Notes: generated from the letters alone by a model not told the origin. Shown: positions 35,132-45,851, counted from the first letter of the stretch. The stretch: DNA of 64,000 bases from JAEUIE01 sp046350055 (GCA_046350055.1 JAXMBC010000001.1:4526001-4590000), one strand, 5' to 3'. Made by a program: numbers and translations.

Positions 35132-36151
35132 CTACTCAGTCCGATAGCATCGTCGAACGCATCCATAATATCGAACTAATTGTGGGTCAGCTGCACGATC
35201 GTTGTATGTGTATGCATCATGAAGTATATATATGTGCCCATCTACTATTACAATAGACTTGATGTTTCTTTCGGTATACGAAGAATACGTATGAGATAAT
35301 TTGATATTGCCGCCCTCGGTATAATCAATGAAATATATAGACACGTTGTTACTGCCATAGAAAACGACTGAGTCTCCGCTGCTAGATGCAATTGATCGGC
35401 TTGGCAAAAATCGAAGAGACGCAACGCTTGTCCACTGCTCGCGAATTTCTTTCATAATGGTTTTCCCCTGCGATACCAGCACACTATCAGGCCGTATCGC
35501 AGCTACAGTTGCATATACATCTGATAGCCCCATATCGTCGATTAGAATATTGTCATTCTGGATCGTCAACCTCTTGATGCCACTTTCTGTTGCAATTACA
35601 GCGCCATCATTACGTAAGCATGCTGAGATAAATCTATGAGACTTTGAATCTGAAATGCATCTTGTTTTAGATACGACGCACAGGGACATAGACAGCTTGA
35701 AGATATCGCAATCTGTATTTATAGCATATATATAATTGCCTATAGTAAATATAGCCTGTATATCTGTTTTACTTTCATTATAATTACATTTATGTATAAC
35801 GGATAGATTTGCGTCATGTATCTCTATATGGCCGTCGCTAGATCCAACAATATAGTATCCATCATTAGTCTCTAATAATGAAGTAGCATATTCATTAAGT
35901 TTTACTGAGCTTATAATGCGTGCCAAGTCTGGTGAATACAGGATAAGAGATTTATCGTAAAACGCAACGAGAATACCTCTCGCTGAACCAATGCAACATA
36001 CAGGACGACTTGGAAGAGCAATTGTGTCGATCAATGGACTTGCAGCTAAACCGTAGCAGTCTTTCTTGGTCCCAGTAAAAACAAGCCAAATCGCGATGAC
36101 CGCAAAACACGCAATAAGTGTAAGTGCACAGATTAATACATATCTTTTCAT
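35132..36151 (-). CDS. Membrane-anchored beta-propeller-like protein, candidate RHS partner
   Basis: A 339-aa protein with N-terminal membrane helix (LICALTLIACFAVIAIWLVF, residues 5-24). The body consists of short strand repeats such as YYIVGSSDGHIEIHDANLSV, IYAINTDCDIFKLS and HIYILHDAYT, like a beta-propeller facing outside. An AAGGAG lies 6 bases before the ATG and the preceding RHS stop is 16 bases upstream, so translation is coupled. Base use is strongly A+T-rich compared with the neighbours. Its place makes it a candidate accessory or immunity protein of the giant RHS; the function is not established. Confidence 0.65.
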   Translation of the reverse strand: MKRYVLICALTLIACFAVIAIWLVFTGTKKDCYGLAASPLIDTIALPSRPVCCIGSARGILVAFYDKSLILYSPDLARIISSVKLNEYATSLLETNDGYYIVGSSDGHIEIHDANLSVIHKCNYNESKTDIQAIFTIGNYIYAINTDCDIFKLSMSLCVVSKTRCISDSKSHRFISACLRNDGAVIATESGIKRLTIQNDNILIDDMGLSDVYATVAAIRPDSVLVSQGKTIMKEIREQWTSVASLRFLPSRSIASSSGDSVVFYGSNNVSIYFIDYTEGGNIKLSHTYSSYTERNIKSIVIVDGHIYILHDAYTYNDRAADPQLVRYYGCVRRCYRTE

Positions 36152-36167
36152 TTACTTCTCCTTATGA

Positions 36168-39100
36168 CTATTTTCGTGGGAAGACTTTAAGTTCTGGACG
36201 TACCGGAAAAAGGTAACCGAAGCCTTTTTCATCCCAAGATTCCCTGGGAAGCGTCCCATATTCCACGTTATATTGCCCCTTCACATTCCATGCAGCGACA
36301 TTTGCTTTCAGCTTTACTGCAAATTCATCCATTTTCAGTTCCCAGTTCTTGAGACCTAACACACCTTGATATTGACAGCTTCCCAAATGAAAGTAACCTC
36401 CAGGGTTGAGTAATTTTCCTAGTTTATCCGCGAGATATGGATTTGCAGTAAGCGACTTGTAATCTAATCGCTCCTGAGTCTTGCTATTAATTGTCCAGCC
36501 TGGAGGCTCATCTGGCCCGCCTTGATGTCCGATAAAAAAGATCCTGTCGTATGTTACCGGTGCATATATATCTCCCAGAGGCGTAGTATCAGCACCTGCA
36601 GGTGGGCTCATGAATGGCCCTTTGATTCTATCTCCCCATAGTTTGTATGGCCGTATATTTTCAAGTTCTTTCAGTGATCCTACACCCCATATAACATCAA
36701 CACCTTTCGAATTCAATAATGCTCTTTGTGCATCATACCAGTTCAGTTCATTGGTTTTTTCTTTATTCCTATTCTCGTCTAAATAGTCTTTGGAAAATAT
36801 AAGTAAATCACCTTTTCCTAGTTTTTTTATATTCTTGCATGTCTCATTTAGTTGTGATTCGTATTTGCCAATTTGATCATGCCAACTTTTGAAATCACGT
36901 ATGTCGTCCAATCCATAAGCATCACTCCTGTTAGTCGGTACGTTTGAGCAAAACTGATATATGTTATTTGTCCCTGAATTGTAATTGATGGGGTCCTGGA
37001 GAAGCCATCTGCCTAACGTACCTGACAAATCGCGATTTCTAAAATGAATCAAGCCAGTTGCTGAATCCAACCGTCCTCCCTTAAACAGATTCAGGAACCC
37101 ATGCGTAGCGATACTGCCACTACCCCATGAGGAGGTCAGCACACTCGCCTTGCCATAGGGATCATAGATGTAGCGTTGTTCCACAGGAGCCGTACTGCTG
37201 CCAGTTGAATTCATTAAGGACGTAACGTTCCAAATGGCGTCCTGCTGAGCATAGCGTCGTTCTTCCAAGCCATTGGAGGTGTTGCTATCAGCATCTCGAT
37301 CACGAAGAACCAGCGAATCGATATATCCCAGACCCCACACATTCTGGCTCTTCGTAACCCCACTCACCTGTTCTTCGATCAGCTGCCATCCAGTTGCATA
37401 ATAGAGATCGCGTGTTTCACTTCCGTGGACTTCTTGAGTTCTCCTGCCTAACGCATCGTAAGAGTATGCAGCCAGTACAGCATTGGAGCTATCCTTGACT
37501 TGGATCAGCCGATTCCAGGCATCATACTTGTAGGTGTTGCCAATCTCATCGGTCAGCATGTTGCCATTGTTGTCATATGCAAGCGACGAGCTCCCCACAG
37601 CAGTGGTTCGATTCTGTAGGTCATGCGTACGATTGACCGTGGTGCTATCGGTTGTGAGACTGGCCCAATTTCCCGTGGCATCCATCGACCAACTCTGGCT
37701 CCTGCTCGCCGTGCCTTGAATAGCATCCTTGGTGGAATTGAGTAGGCCGAGGCTAAAGCTGGTTAATTGCCCTCCTGTATCATAGCCGTAAAGTTCACTA
37801 AACGATGAGTTGACCGCATTCTCACGGTAAAGGACACGGCCATCCCGGCCATAGGCATAGAAGAACCGGTCCGTATTGCTGATAATTGCGGGTGAATCAG
37901 TATTGGTGTAAGTCCATCGCTGATCCACGACACGCCCAAAGCGATCCAGGCCTGTGTACTGGTCACCTGCATCACTATTAGACTCACCGCTAAGTTTAGC
38001 GTATGTCATTTCAGTTCGATTCTCAGAGCGAGTGCGCTTCACTATTGTACTCAATCCCAAATAGGAATAGGTCTCAAGCGTATTGCTTGCATCGGCGATC
38101 GAACTGACTCGACTGATGTTAGAGTCTAACCCTGAGGCATAGGAATACGCAAGAGTACGGCCATTGGGATATGTCATCCCGGTGAGCCGACTCAGATTGT
38201 TGGTGCTCGTCAATGTGCTGTAGCCGTACTGAACGACTGGGCTCGTCGATGTGTTGACAGCTGCTCCGTGTTGCTGATACTCGGCAACGACTTGACCCAG
38301 GCCGTTGAATGTCTGACTGACTTGCGAAGTAATGCTCCCACTGGAAGCAGCATCATAGCTGGTGAAGAGCGTTCCACGGCCAGCATCGTCATAAGACGTT
38401 TGAAGCCTTCTGACTTGACCATCCACTCCACTAGCTAATGTGGTAACCGCATCACTCACCATGCGACCGAGGAGGTCATAGCTGTAAGCATGAGTTGAAC
38501 CATTGCGATCCGTAAACCGTGTGCTCTGTCCGAGCGCGTTGTAGAAATACTGTTCTGCAGGCGTTGCTGGCAGACCAGTGCTGCCACTAGGGTATTTGAC
38601 TTGATAGAGCAAGTCGTTTGAAGAGATGGCGCTTCCAGTACCGCCGGAAGGCTGATGGGTTACACCATAGAAGTACTGGGTGGTTTGCTCAGCACTGCTA
38701 GGCAACCGCGCGGTAAGAGTGCGAATATTCCCGCTGGGATGATAAGTGAATTCGGTGATGTAGTTGCTTGAACTGGTGGGCGTGCCATCCGTATAGTGCC
38801 TGATAGTCTTAGCTACTCGTCCAAGGGCATCATACGTTGTTCGGGTTTTCACTCCGATAGGATCAATCACATCCTTGAGTCTGCCCGCGGCGTCATAGGA
38901 CATAGTGCTGACTAACACGGTATCGGATGCTGTTGGAACGGAGGTTGGTAACGTGTAGCTACTTCCCCCGTTGGTGCCGACTGTCACAGTTGCTGTGGTT
39001 CGATTAGCAAGATCGTAGTATGCGGCCGCATAGGATACTCGAGCTAGAACACCTGTGGAGGCTGTTCCCAATGCCCCCGTTCCACTTGCATCGTGAAAGC

Positions 39101-42100
39101 GATCCTTGGTCACGGTAAAAACAGGATTGTTGCTCAGGTCGTAATTTGTTTCTGTTTGAGAAAGAACGATATCGCCGGTTACCGTTTTTGCATCCGACCA
39201 ACTTGAATCACTTCCACCATCGGTTACATAGCTGGTAATGACTCGTCCTGCACCATCGTAGCTGTTCTTCTGAACGAGACCGCCAGGAACGGAGGTCTTA
39301 ATGACTTGGCTGCGTTTGTTAAACCAAGTGTTGGTGCTAACGCTGTTCCCCACGATACCGCTGCTTGGATCGACGGAATATGTTTGAACACGGAAAGCCC
39401 TGTCACGACCATCGTAGGAGGTAGTTGACTTGGCTCGAAGGAGCGAAGAGCTTGGCCGATCTGGCACACCGTCATCGTTTGTGTCGATAATGTCAAGCTT
39501 GTCAAATTCGGAGTTGTAGTCAAAGAGACCGACAGTATCGCCGGCATAACTTTCGCCGTTGGTAGGCCGGTCGAGGTTGTCGTATTGGAAGTACGAAATA
39601 AGCCTGTGTGTTGTCGAATCCTCTGATTCAAGTACACCGGATTTCATTGCCACTAAACGTTCACGCCAGTCATAGGCCATTTGCGTTAAACGATTCGTTT
39701 CTCCTCCACCGGGGTATTCAATCATCGATGTCAGATTGCCATCACCAATTTGGTATTCTTGGTCCTGGTCGTAAAACAGTTCAGATGTCATGACCATGTT
39801 GGCGGGATTGTCAGCCGACCAGTATCCACTCGACGGGCTATCATCCACACCTACCCAATTGCTAATGGGTCGGCCTAGTAAATCGAAAATCGTGCGATAA
39901 ATTGTTCCCGAAGGTGAAACTGTTTTCGACAAACGTCCGCGCTGATCATAGCTGTAGCTGGTCAGGAGGTAATTACCATCTGCACCAGTTGTCGTTACCG
40001 ATCCCAGGGAAGAAGAGTTGCTATACGTTAGCCCTGTCAGGTTAAAGTAGTCGGTGGTCGAGGTTACCTGGGCAGCTATGCTCAAATGCTGCCTGCTCAA
40101 TGACTGCACTCCGCTGATTGATTCTTGCCCCGTTGGCCTTCCGTTATCAACAGAAGGTGTAGCACTCATGGTGAGAGTTTCAGTGTAACGCCGTCCCCAG
40201 TCGTTGCGAGTAACAATCGTAGGCAATGTCGGGCGAGAAGTTGACGCATCCCATCCGATGTAGGTTCTGACTTCCTTTTCGACATCATCGTAAACAGAAT
40301 ATGTGACCTTTCCGCTTGGATCGGTCATCTTGGTGGGCCGACCGAGTAAATCAACCTCGAAGCTTGATACTAGATGCAAACCACCCCCGCTTGGTGTGGA
40401 CCAGCCGCTCGGTAAACTAACAAAGTCATTGGTGATCGTAGTGTCTACATCCTCAATATGTTTTATCATTGAGCCAGTGGAAATATCAAATGCACTGTAC
40501 TGGATAAAGCCGTCTGCATCCTTCGTCCAAATGGGGAAGCCATAACGGTCAAAGACAGTTGAAATACTATCGGAGGCCCCGCTCCCATTGTGACTCGTCG
40601 AAATGGCAGGCAAGTTCACTGTCAATTGCTGAATCTGATTGTTACCCGAAAACCAGTTGTAGGAATAGGTAGTGGCAAGCTCGTTTGCACCAGCATCATC
40701 TGTGAAGTGCTCTTCTTTTGCCAGGAAGCTTAAGCCATTGGCATTCAGGATGTAACCGTAGTCTACCTGCGGGACTTCGTCACCCAATTCGCCACGTTGA
40801 ATGGTAACACTGGCAAGGAGACCTTCAGCTGTTCCAACCGTGCTTGTAGTTGCTGAGGTTGAAGACGCATACTGGTACCTGGTAATCACACCTTCATTGT
40901 CTCTCAAGTACGGATTTTCACCCTCCACTTCGAAGATCAGCTGCGGAAAGAACTCGTAGTACCCTGCAACTGCAGCAGGAGTGGCATGTAACAACAACCG
41001 GCCTTCCTCGTCATACTGGTAGTAGTCTGACCAAATTCGAACGTTCTCTTCACCGATCACCTCCACCATATTGTGGAGCATGACCTGACCATAGAAATTG
41101 GTGAAGATAATCTCCCGATTCCCATCAGGCAGTTCGACCTCAGTTTTCGTGTGCCAACTGTTGTAATCGACGCCAAACTCACTCGTCGTATAGGTGTATT
41201 GGTATTCCCCTAAACCCCCAGAACAGGAACTACATCCTTCCCCTTGAATGCGTTGGACTGTCACTCGTCCTGTCAGGTTATACTCCATGTAGGAATCGGC
41301 ATAAGGAAGCAGCGAAGAATCCGAAGCTGTGAAAGGATTGCCAAGGTCGTTGGTTGCCCGAGCAAACGACTCAGGGGATAGCGTTAGCTTCATCCCTCCA
41401 CGATAACCGTTCTCATCGCCTTGCTTGTAGTAACGGAAGTACCTTTGCGAAAGAACATTGTCATCGGCATCAAGGGTTGTCGTCGTTTTCAAGTCGCCAA
41501 CATTGCCATACGAATCTGATGTGCTGTCATAATAATCATACTGCACCTGGCGAATCGTCTCCCAGTCACCGTTGTCGATCTGACGACGCTGAACAATGTC
41601 AGTGAGCATCTGCCGATCATCCGACAGAGTGGTGTACTCATAAACAAAAGACTCAACGACCGTGGAAGAAACCTGTTGCAAGGCCACCGAATCGATGACC
41701 ATACCTCGGGAATCGCCAGCATAGCTTGCAGTCGAATTCAAGCCCTGAAAAAGAATCGTCGTGGCCGTGCTCGTCGCCACGAATGTCTCGCTAAAGAGCG
41801 AATAGTTCATTTGGTAAACGGAGGTAGAACTGCTGTGCGAGATATTCCAGAGATTGATGGAGGTAGCGCCGTCCAGCACCAGCACATTGGCATGAGCAAT
41901 GTCAGTGCTGCCAAGGTCTTTGTTGTCAGAGTAGTAAAAACTCAATTGATACCTTTTGCCAGGGATCGTAGTCACTGTCTGCTCAATCGTGGCAGGCGTA
42001 TCTCCATTGAGTTCGATTGAATTGTTGCCGGTATGCGCATCCCAATAGGTGTAGATGTGATCAATGTTGCCAGAAGCAATGGTCCATCCAAAATTGCCAG

Positions 42101-44489
42101 TCGAATAGCCTGAAGTGCTATTCGTGACGCTCCCTACAAAGTGGCCGGAGGTTACCGAAGGTGTTTCAAAGTCTGAATTCGAGAGCAGGTTGCTGGCAAC
42201 CGTGTATGGAGTTGATCTGACCACTTCAGCCGGCAGGCCGTCTTCTGTCCAGCGAATGACCGTTGTCCTATTGCCGTAGGGGTCTTCAAAATAGACCATT
42301 TGCCCACGACGTGCCTCATCAATGCTTGTGCCATGGCTTTCGAGAACCAACTTGTTCCCAAATGCATCATAGACGACATAGCGACCGGTTTCAGGGTCAA
42401 CAGTCAACGTATCTGTGCCGTGATGGCGTTCCACGTAATTGCTGCCACTCAGGTCAAAATACCTGCTCTTACTGTTGTTACTGATAAGCGACAACGTGTT
42501 GCCATCATTGAATCGTTCCATGGACGGAAACTGCGACTGGTCTCTTCCATTGCCATTGAGTGGTTCGCATTTGAAACCTTTCTCATTGCTCCAAGCATTG
42601 TACTGACCCCAGTTCACTCCAAATGCATTGGAACTCAGGTCAGTTGAACCGACCACAATGCTTCCATCGCCAGCAACCACTCCTCCAGCTGAAGTATTTG
42701 GTGGTGAGGCGGATTTGCCGAATGGATCACGGAGCAAGTCGGGCGGAACATCGCATCCACACTTATCCTTAGGTTCCTTGTCTGGAGGCAACTCCACTCC
42801 GACAAATAGGATTTGTGCAGTCCAATAACACTCCTCGCTTCCTGTAGCCACACCCACTTCCAGACTTGTATCTGAATGCGAGACAAGTCGCTTCGCTGAA
42901 GTGTCCGTGAATGTACTCCAATGGTGAGCTGTAGTCTGTTCTGAGTTTGTCCCATATCCAGACCCAACTGAGTAGGTTACGTTATAGTTCAAATTGGAGC
43001 GAGCACCTGTAACAAAGGTCGTCTTTACTGAAACGCAGTCAGATAGCGGCAAACTCGTGAATGTGTGATCTGAGGAAGAATTCTCGGCGATCCCCGTCAT
43101 CCCATTCATGATGTAGATATCATTCAATGGAAGCTTGCTGTCCTGGAAAATAATGACAATCGTGCCGCCATCAAAGACAGCTTTATGATCGAGATAATTG
43201 TCTGCATTATCATCATCGTTCGGAGCGATTTCGAATTGATTGTAGTAATTGACTGCGTTGGTAAATGGGAAAATGCTAGTAATGTCGGACCTGTAATTGT
43301 GATGGGTTTGCCCATTGTAAGTCGTGCTGCCAAGCTTGGTAAAGCTCGGTAATGCATTTGCCCCTGTTGTTGGAGTCCAATAAGTGTAGTTGTTGAATTC
43401 ACCACCAGTTGGGTTGAGGTCAGGATCAACGGGGAGTTCCTCCATGCCCCAGTACAAAAACACTTTATAAATAGATGAGGTCGGCAAATACCCTCCTGAT
43501 ACGGAGAAGTAAATATTGAAGCCATCATCGAATCCATTGTATGCATCATAGTATCCGCTAAGTGTGTAATGCTGATACTGTGATAAACTGCTCGACATCG
43601 AGAGTGCTGGCATATCCGGTGACAGAGAGTTGTCTGGCTGGCCCTCTTTCTGAGTTTGAGCTAACCCAGGAATATAGTCTGGCTGTGTGCCCCGTAACTC
43701 ACGCATCTTCTCATACTGCATTTGCAGGAACTTTTCATTTGAATATGCTTCCGGAAGTACCTGGGAACTACTTGGCATGGTCGGCAACTGATTTGCTTGT
43801 GGCAATCCTGTTGTTGTTGCAGCGCTAGGGTCATTCGTTGGTATGGTATCAGTGTTTACTTCGGGGTTTGCGGTGGTGTTTGACTGCGTTTCTATTGAGC
43901 CATGCAAGGCTGACTCAAGGCCCCTGCCATCATCTGTATTTATACCTGCGACTATAATATTCGCGCTTGCTGCGAACGTGATCGTGGCATTGCCGAAGTA
44001 AGGTAAACCATCTGCATTGCCAGATGCTGCATTTGGGAGAGCTTCAGTAGAAGGACTTTCCTGAGGATGATTAGAATGTTCATTGTTGGCGGCTGATGCA
44101 AAAGCACTCAAGAAATCGATGGCGCTAGATGCATTTGCAGACCAAAGGATCAAGTTGCTTGTTGGGTCGCCGAGAGAGTGCTTTGGAAAACTCAGTGTGG
44201 TATCCTGAGTCGGAGAGGTGTGCGCTACGGGTTGTCGCTTGAGTTCATGCGTACTTGTGCTCTTGCTTGGATTCTGAACTTGGATTTTGTTTTGCGCAGT
44301 GTTTCTGGTTACAAGCCCGATGGCTTTTAGTTCGTCTGCTAAATCTGGCAGATGGAGGATTTTTCCTGGTAGGCTGCGATCCTCCAATGGTTCTAAGCTG
44401 AGGTTACGGGGTATTTTGCTACGGACGATATTTTGCTGATTGACTCTTGATTTACTACTGGGGTTTAGAGCATACATCATCAACTCCAT
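36168..44489 (-). CDS. Giant RHS/YD-repeat surface protein with a clan CD peptidase-like C-terminus
   Basis: The 2773-aa protein starts with LEPLEDRSLPG (residues 32-42), the LExLEDRxxP surface head; a GGAG suggests that translation may begin at Met5 (44477). Residues about 330-560 form an exported-domain-like segment, and about 770-960 a carbohydrate-binding-like domain (SNLLSNSDFETPSV...). Hundreds of residues of YD repeats follow. The RHS end is near RDLSGTLGRWLLQDPINY. The 244-residue tip (2530-2773) shows two short blocks: DRIFFIGHQGGPDEPPG (His2655) and LNPGGYFHLGSCQYQG (Cys2705). Each Cys/His is preceded by a hydrophobic strand, as in CHAT, caspase or DUF4347-type cysteine peptidases. 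It is therefore a candidate protease toxin or self-processing peptidase. Function is inference. Confidence 0.85.
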   Translation of the reverse strand: MELMMYALNPSSKSRVNQQNIVRSKIPRNLSLEPLEDRSLPGKILHLPDLADELKAIGLVTRNTAQNKIQVQNPSKSTSTHELKRQPVAHTSPTQDTTLSFPKHSLGDPTSNLILWSANASSAIDFLSAFASAANNEHSNHPQESPSTEALPNAASGNADGLPYFGNATITFAASANIIVAGINTDDGRGLESALHGSIETQSNTTANPEVNTDTIPTNDPSAATTTGLPQANQLPTMPSSSQVLPEAYSNEKFLQMQYEKMRELRGTQPDYIPGLAQTQKEGQPDNSLSPDMPALSMSSSLSQYQHYTLSGYYDAYNGFDDGFNIYFSVSGGYLPTSSIYKVFLYWGMEELPVDPDLNPTGGEFNNYTYWTPTTGANALPSFTKLGSTTYNGQTHHNYRSDITSIFPFTNAVNYYNQFEIAPNDDDNADNYLDHKAVFDGGTIVIIFQDSKLPLNDIYIMNGMTGIAENSSSDHTFTSLPLSDCVSVKTTFVTGARSNLNYNVTYSVGSGYGTNSEQTTAHHWSTFTDTSAKRLVSHSDTSLEVGVATGSEECYWTAQILFVGVELPPDKEPKDKCGCDVPPDLLRDPFGKSASPPNTSAGGVVAGDGSIVVGSTDLSSNAFGVNWGQYNAWSNEKGFKCEPLNGNGRDQSQFPSMERFNDGNTLSLISNNSKSRYFDLSGSNYVERHHGTDTLTVDPETGRYVVYDAFGNKLVLESHGTSIDEARRGQMVYFEDPYGNRTTVIRWTEDGLPAEVVRSTPYTVASNLLSNSDFETPSVTSGHFVGSVTNSTSGYSTGNFGWTIASGNIDHIYTYWDAHTGNNSIELNGDTPATIEQTVTTIPGKRYQLSFYYSDNKDLGSTDIAHANVLVLDGATSINLWNISHSSSTSVYQMNYSLFSETFVATSTATTILFQGLNSTASYAGDSRGMVIDSVALQQVSSTVVESFVYEYTTLSDDRQMLTDIVQRRQIDNGDWETIRQVQYDYYDSTSDSYGNVGDLKTTTTLDADDNVLSQRYFRYYKQGDENGYRGGMKLTLSPESFARATNDLGNPFTASDSSLLPYADSYMEYNLTGRVTVQRIQGEGCSSCSGGLGEYQYTYTTSEFGVDYNSWHTKTEVELPDGNREIIFTNFYGQVMLHNMVEVIGEENVRIWSDYYQYDEEGRLLLHATPAAVAGYYEFFPQLIFEVEGENPYLRDNEGVITRYQYASSTSATTSTVGTAEGLLASVTIQRGELGDEVPQVDYGYILNANGLSFLAKEEHFTDDAGANELATTYSYNWFSGNNQIQQLTVNLPAISTSHNGSGASDSISTVFDRYGFPIWTKDADGFIQYSAFDISTGSMIKHIEDVDTTITNDFVSLPSGWSTPSGGGLHLVSSFEVDLLGRPTKMTDPSGKVTYSVYDDVEKEVRTYIGWDASTSRPTLPTIVTRNDWGRRYTETLTMSATPSVDNGRPTGQESISGVQSLSRQHLSIAAQVTSTTDYFNLTGLTYSNSSSLGSVTTTGADGNYLLTSYSYDQRGRLSKTVSPSGTIYRTIFDLLGRPISNWVGVDDSPSSGYWSADNPANMVMTSELFYDQDQEYQIGDGNLTSMIEYPGGGETNRLTQMAYDWRERLVAMKSGVLESEDSTTHRLISYFQYDNLDRPTNGESYAGDTVGLFDYNSEFDKLDIIDTNDDGVPDRPSSSLLRAKSTTSYDGRDRAFRVQTYSVDPSSGIVGNSVSTNTWFNKRSQVIKTSVPGGLVQKNSYDGAGRVITSYVTDGGSDSSWSDAKTVTGDIVLSQTETNYDLSNNPVFTVTKDRFHDASGTGALGTASTGVLARVSYAAAYYDLANRTTATVTVGTNGGSSYTLPTSVPTASDTVLVSTMSYDAAGRLKDVIDPIGVKTRTTYDALGRVAKTIRHYTDGTPTSSSNYITEFTYHPSGNIRTLTARLPSSAEQTTQYFYGVTHQPSGGTGSAISSNDLLYQVKYPSGSTGLPATPAEQYFYNALGQSTRFTDRNGSTHAYSYDLLGRMVSDAVTTLASGVDGQVRRLQTSYDDAGRGTLFTSYDAASSGSITSQVSQTFNGLGQVVAEYQQHGAAVNTSTSPVVQYGYSTLTSTNNLSRLTGMTYPNGRTLAYSYASGLDSNISRVSSIADASNTLETYSYLGLSTIVKRTRSENRTEMTYAKLSGESNSDAGDQYTGLDRFGRVVDQRWTYTNTDSPAIISNTDRFFYAYGRDGRVLYRENAVNSSFSELYGYDTGGQLTSFSLGLLNSTKDAIQGTASRSQSWSMDATGNWASLTTDSTTVNRTHDLQNRTTAVGSSSLAYDNNGNMLTDEIGNTYKYDAWNRLIQVKDSSNAVLAAYSYDALGRRTQEVHGSETRDLYYATGWQLIEEQVSGVTKSQNVWGLGYIDSLVLRDRDADSNTSNGLEERRYAQQDAIWNVTSLMNSTGSSTAPVEQRYIYDPYGKASVLTSSWGSGSIATHGFLNLFKGGRLDSATGLIHFRNRDLSGTLGRWLLQDPINYNSGTNNIYQFCSNVPTNRSDAYGLDDIRDFKSWHDQIGKYESQLNETCKNIKKLGKGDLLIFSKDYLDENRNKEKTNELNWYDAQRALLNSKGVDVIWGVGSLKELENIRPYKLWGDRIKGPFMSPPAGADTTPLGDIYAPVTYDRIFFIGHQGGPDEPPGWTINSKTQERLDYKSLTANPYLADKLGKLLNPGGYFHLGSCQYQGVLGLKNWELKMDEFAVKLKANVAAWNVKGQYNVEYGTLPRESWDEKGFGYLFPVRPELKVFPRK

Positions 44490-45292
44490 TCATGAGCCAG
44501 TTATTATTGACAGGCGGCATGGTAGCAATGGAAATTTCAGACACAAGATAAAAATCAGATTTTTTTTCAAAATGAGTTAATCTTAGTTCCATCAGTGAAA
44601 TCGCTTGTAAATTATACTAAATATGCGACTCGAACACGATTTCAGTCCCCTTGATCAGTGACTCACCATTAGGTTTATGATGCCGAAATGATCTGGCGCC
44701 TGCGTTGTCTGAGTCGCATAGTGGCGAGGTCAGGGGAGGATACACCAGTGGAAGCCACTGGTGATGGTACAGTTCAGTTCAGCTGTAAGCATCACATATC
44801 AGCAAGAAGAACGGCACGGCCACGAGGCTGAAATCTATGACGTCGAACGAGACACGGCAAAACATCTACCAATGGAAGAAGAAGTGTGTTAGATAAATTG
44901 TGAGTGATGCTCAGGCTGTGCCTGAACCCAGCGTGATCATAACGACGGGTTCTCTTTTCGTAATTAGTTCCATGGTTTATCTGCGATGCCGACGTGGCAA
45001 GAAAATCCCAAAGGGACGCAGCAAGAGAATGGCACTACTCGGATAACAGTATTTGGCTTCTCGCTCCCCCACCCCTCCGCGAACCCCGGCAATCCAGGCA
45101 GCGAACCAGCATGTCGCAAACTGCGATAAAAGTACCGCCAATGTCGCAATTGGAGCCCGGAAACGACTAGAAAATGACGTGATTCTGCACCGAATGTCCT
45201 GAATGTCGCATTTTTGCGCACCTTTTTGCAGTATATACACTTGTTCACATTTATTGGCTAAGACCGGACTGGTGTCGACGATAGGGCATAGC
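44490..45292. other. A+T-rich upstream region of the giant RHS gene
   Basis: No credible gene is found. The proximal 170 bases are A+T-rich and include a TATAAT on the minus strand (44611-44616), a possible -10 about 120 bases before the RHS start; no good -35 is visible. A hairpin CACCAGTGG (44743-44751) / CCACTGGTG (44755-44763) with a 3-base loop lies upstream. The remainder (44800-45290) shows no structure I can interpret. Confidence 0.4.
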
Positions 45293-45841
45293 TCATCGAG
45301 GGATAGGTTGACTGGGCGGTTCATCCAAGAACTCCCACGGCGGCTCGGGGCGTAGCGGAAAGGGGCTTTGGGCATGCCAGGAACGATCTTCTCCCCGTGG
45401 TACGATTTCTCCCTGACAGCCGGGGCAGTGGGCGAAGTACCGCATACACGACTGCCACCATGCACCATTCTCGGTGTTGTGCCAGAATCCCGCACGTTTA
45501 GGTAACAGTAATTGGCATTGGCTGCACTGGAGCCAGGGGATTGCCTTGGGATCCTGCAGATAGACCTCTGCTACTTCAAAGGGCACAGGTTGGCCTTCCC
45601 AGGTTCCGTTAGCAAGGCAGCTTTTCAGATCATGGAGACCATCGATTCTTGGTTCTGGCCTGGCCAATCGTTTCACTACTAGGGAGCGACATTCCTTCGG
45701 AAAACACTCCATGAGCTTCAGCGTAACTGCTCGCTCCTTCTCAACGCGATATAGTGCACTCTCTTCTTCGAGACGGACTGGGTCCTGAGCATACAGCTGC
45801 TCCAGTTCAGTCAGGCGTCTTTGGCGGGATGCTAGAGCCAT
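45293..45841 (-). CDS. Zinc-binding-like protein, unknown
   Basis: AAGGAG six bases upstream fixes the ATG at 45841 (MALASRQRRLTELEQLYAQD), rather than the frame to 45883. The 182-aa product has a basic helical head (QRRLTELEQLYAQDPVRLEEE) and two Cys pairs (CSQCQLLLPKR and HCPGC) able to bind one zinc ion. Pro-rich end. It follows a terminase-like gene and a ParB-methylase gene in the same direction, so it is part of that phage- or element-like block. Family not recognised. Confidence 0.6.
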   Translation of the reverse strand: MALASRQRRLTELEQLYAQDPVRLEEESALYRVEKERAVTLKLMECFPKECRSLVVKRLARPEPRIDGLHDLKSCLANGTWEGQPVPFEVAEVYLQDPKAIPWLQCSQCQLLLPKRAGFWHNTENGAWWQSCMRYFAHCPGCQGEIVPRGEDRSWHAQSPFPLRPEPPWEFLDEPPSQPIPR

Positions 45842-45851
45842 GGCTGGCTCC

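Noticed and set aside
31619..44489. CRISPR-like or tandem DNA repeats in the RHS genes
   Set aside because: The periodicity is at protein level (YD repeats); DNA units differ and are not separated by spacers.
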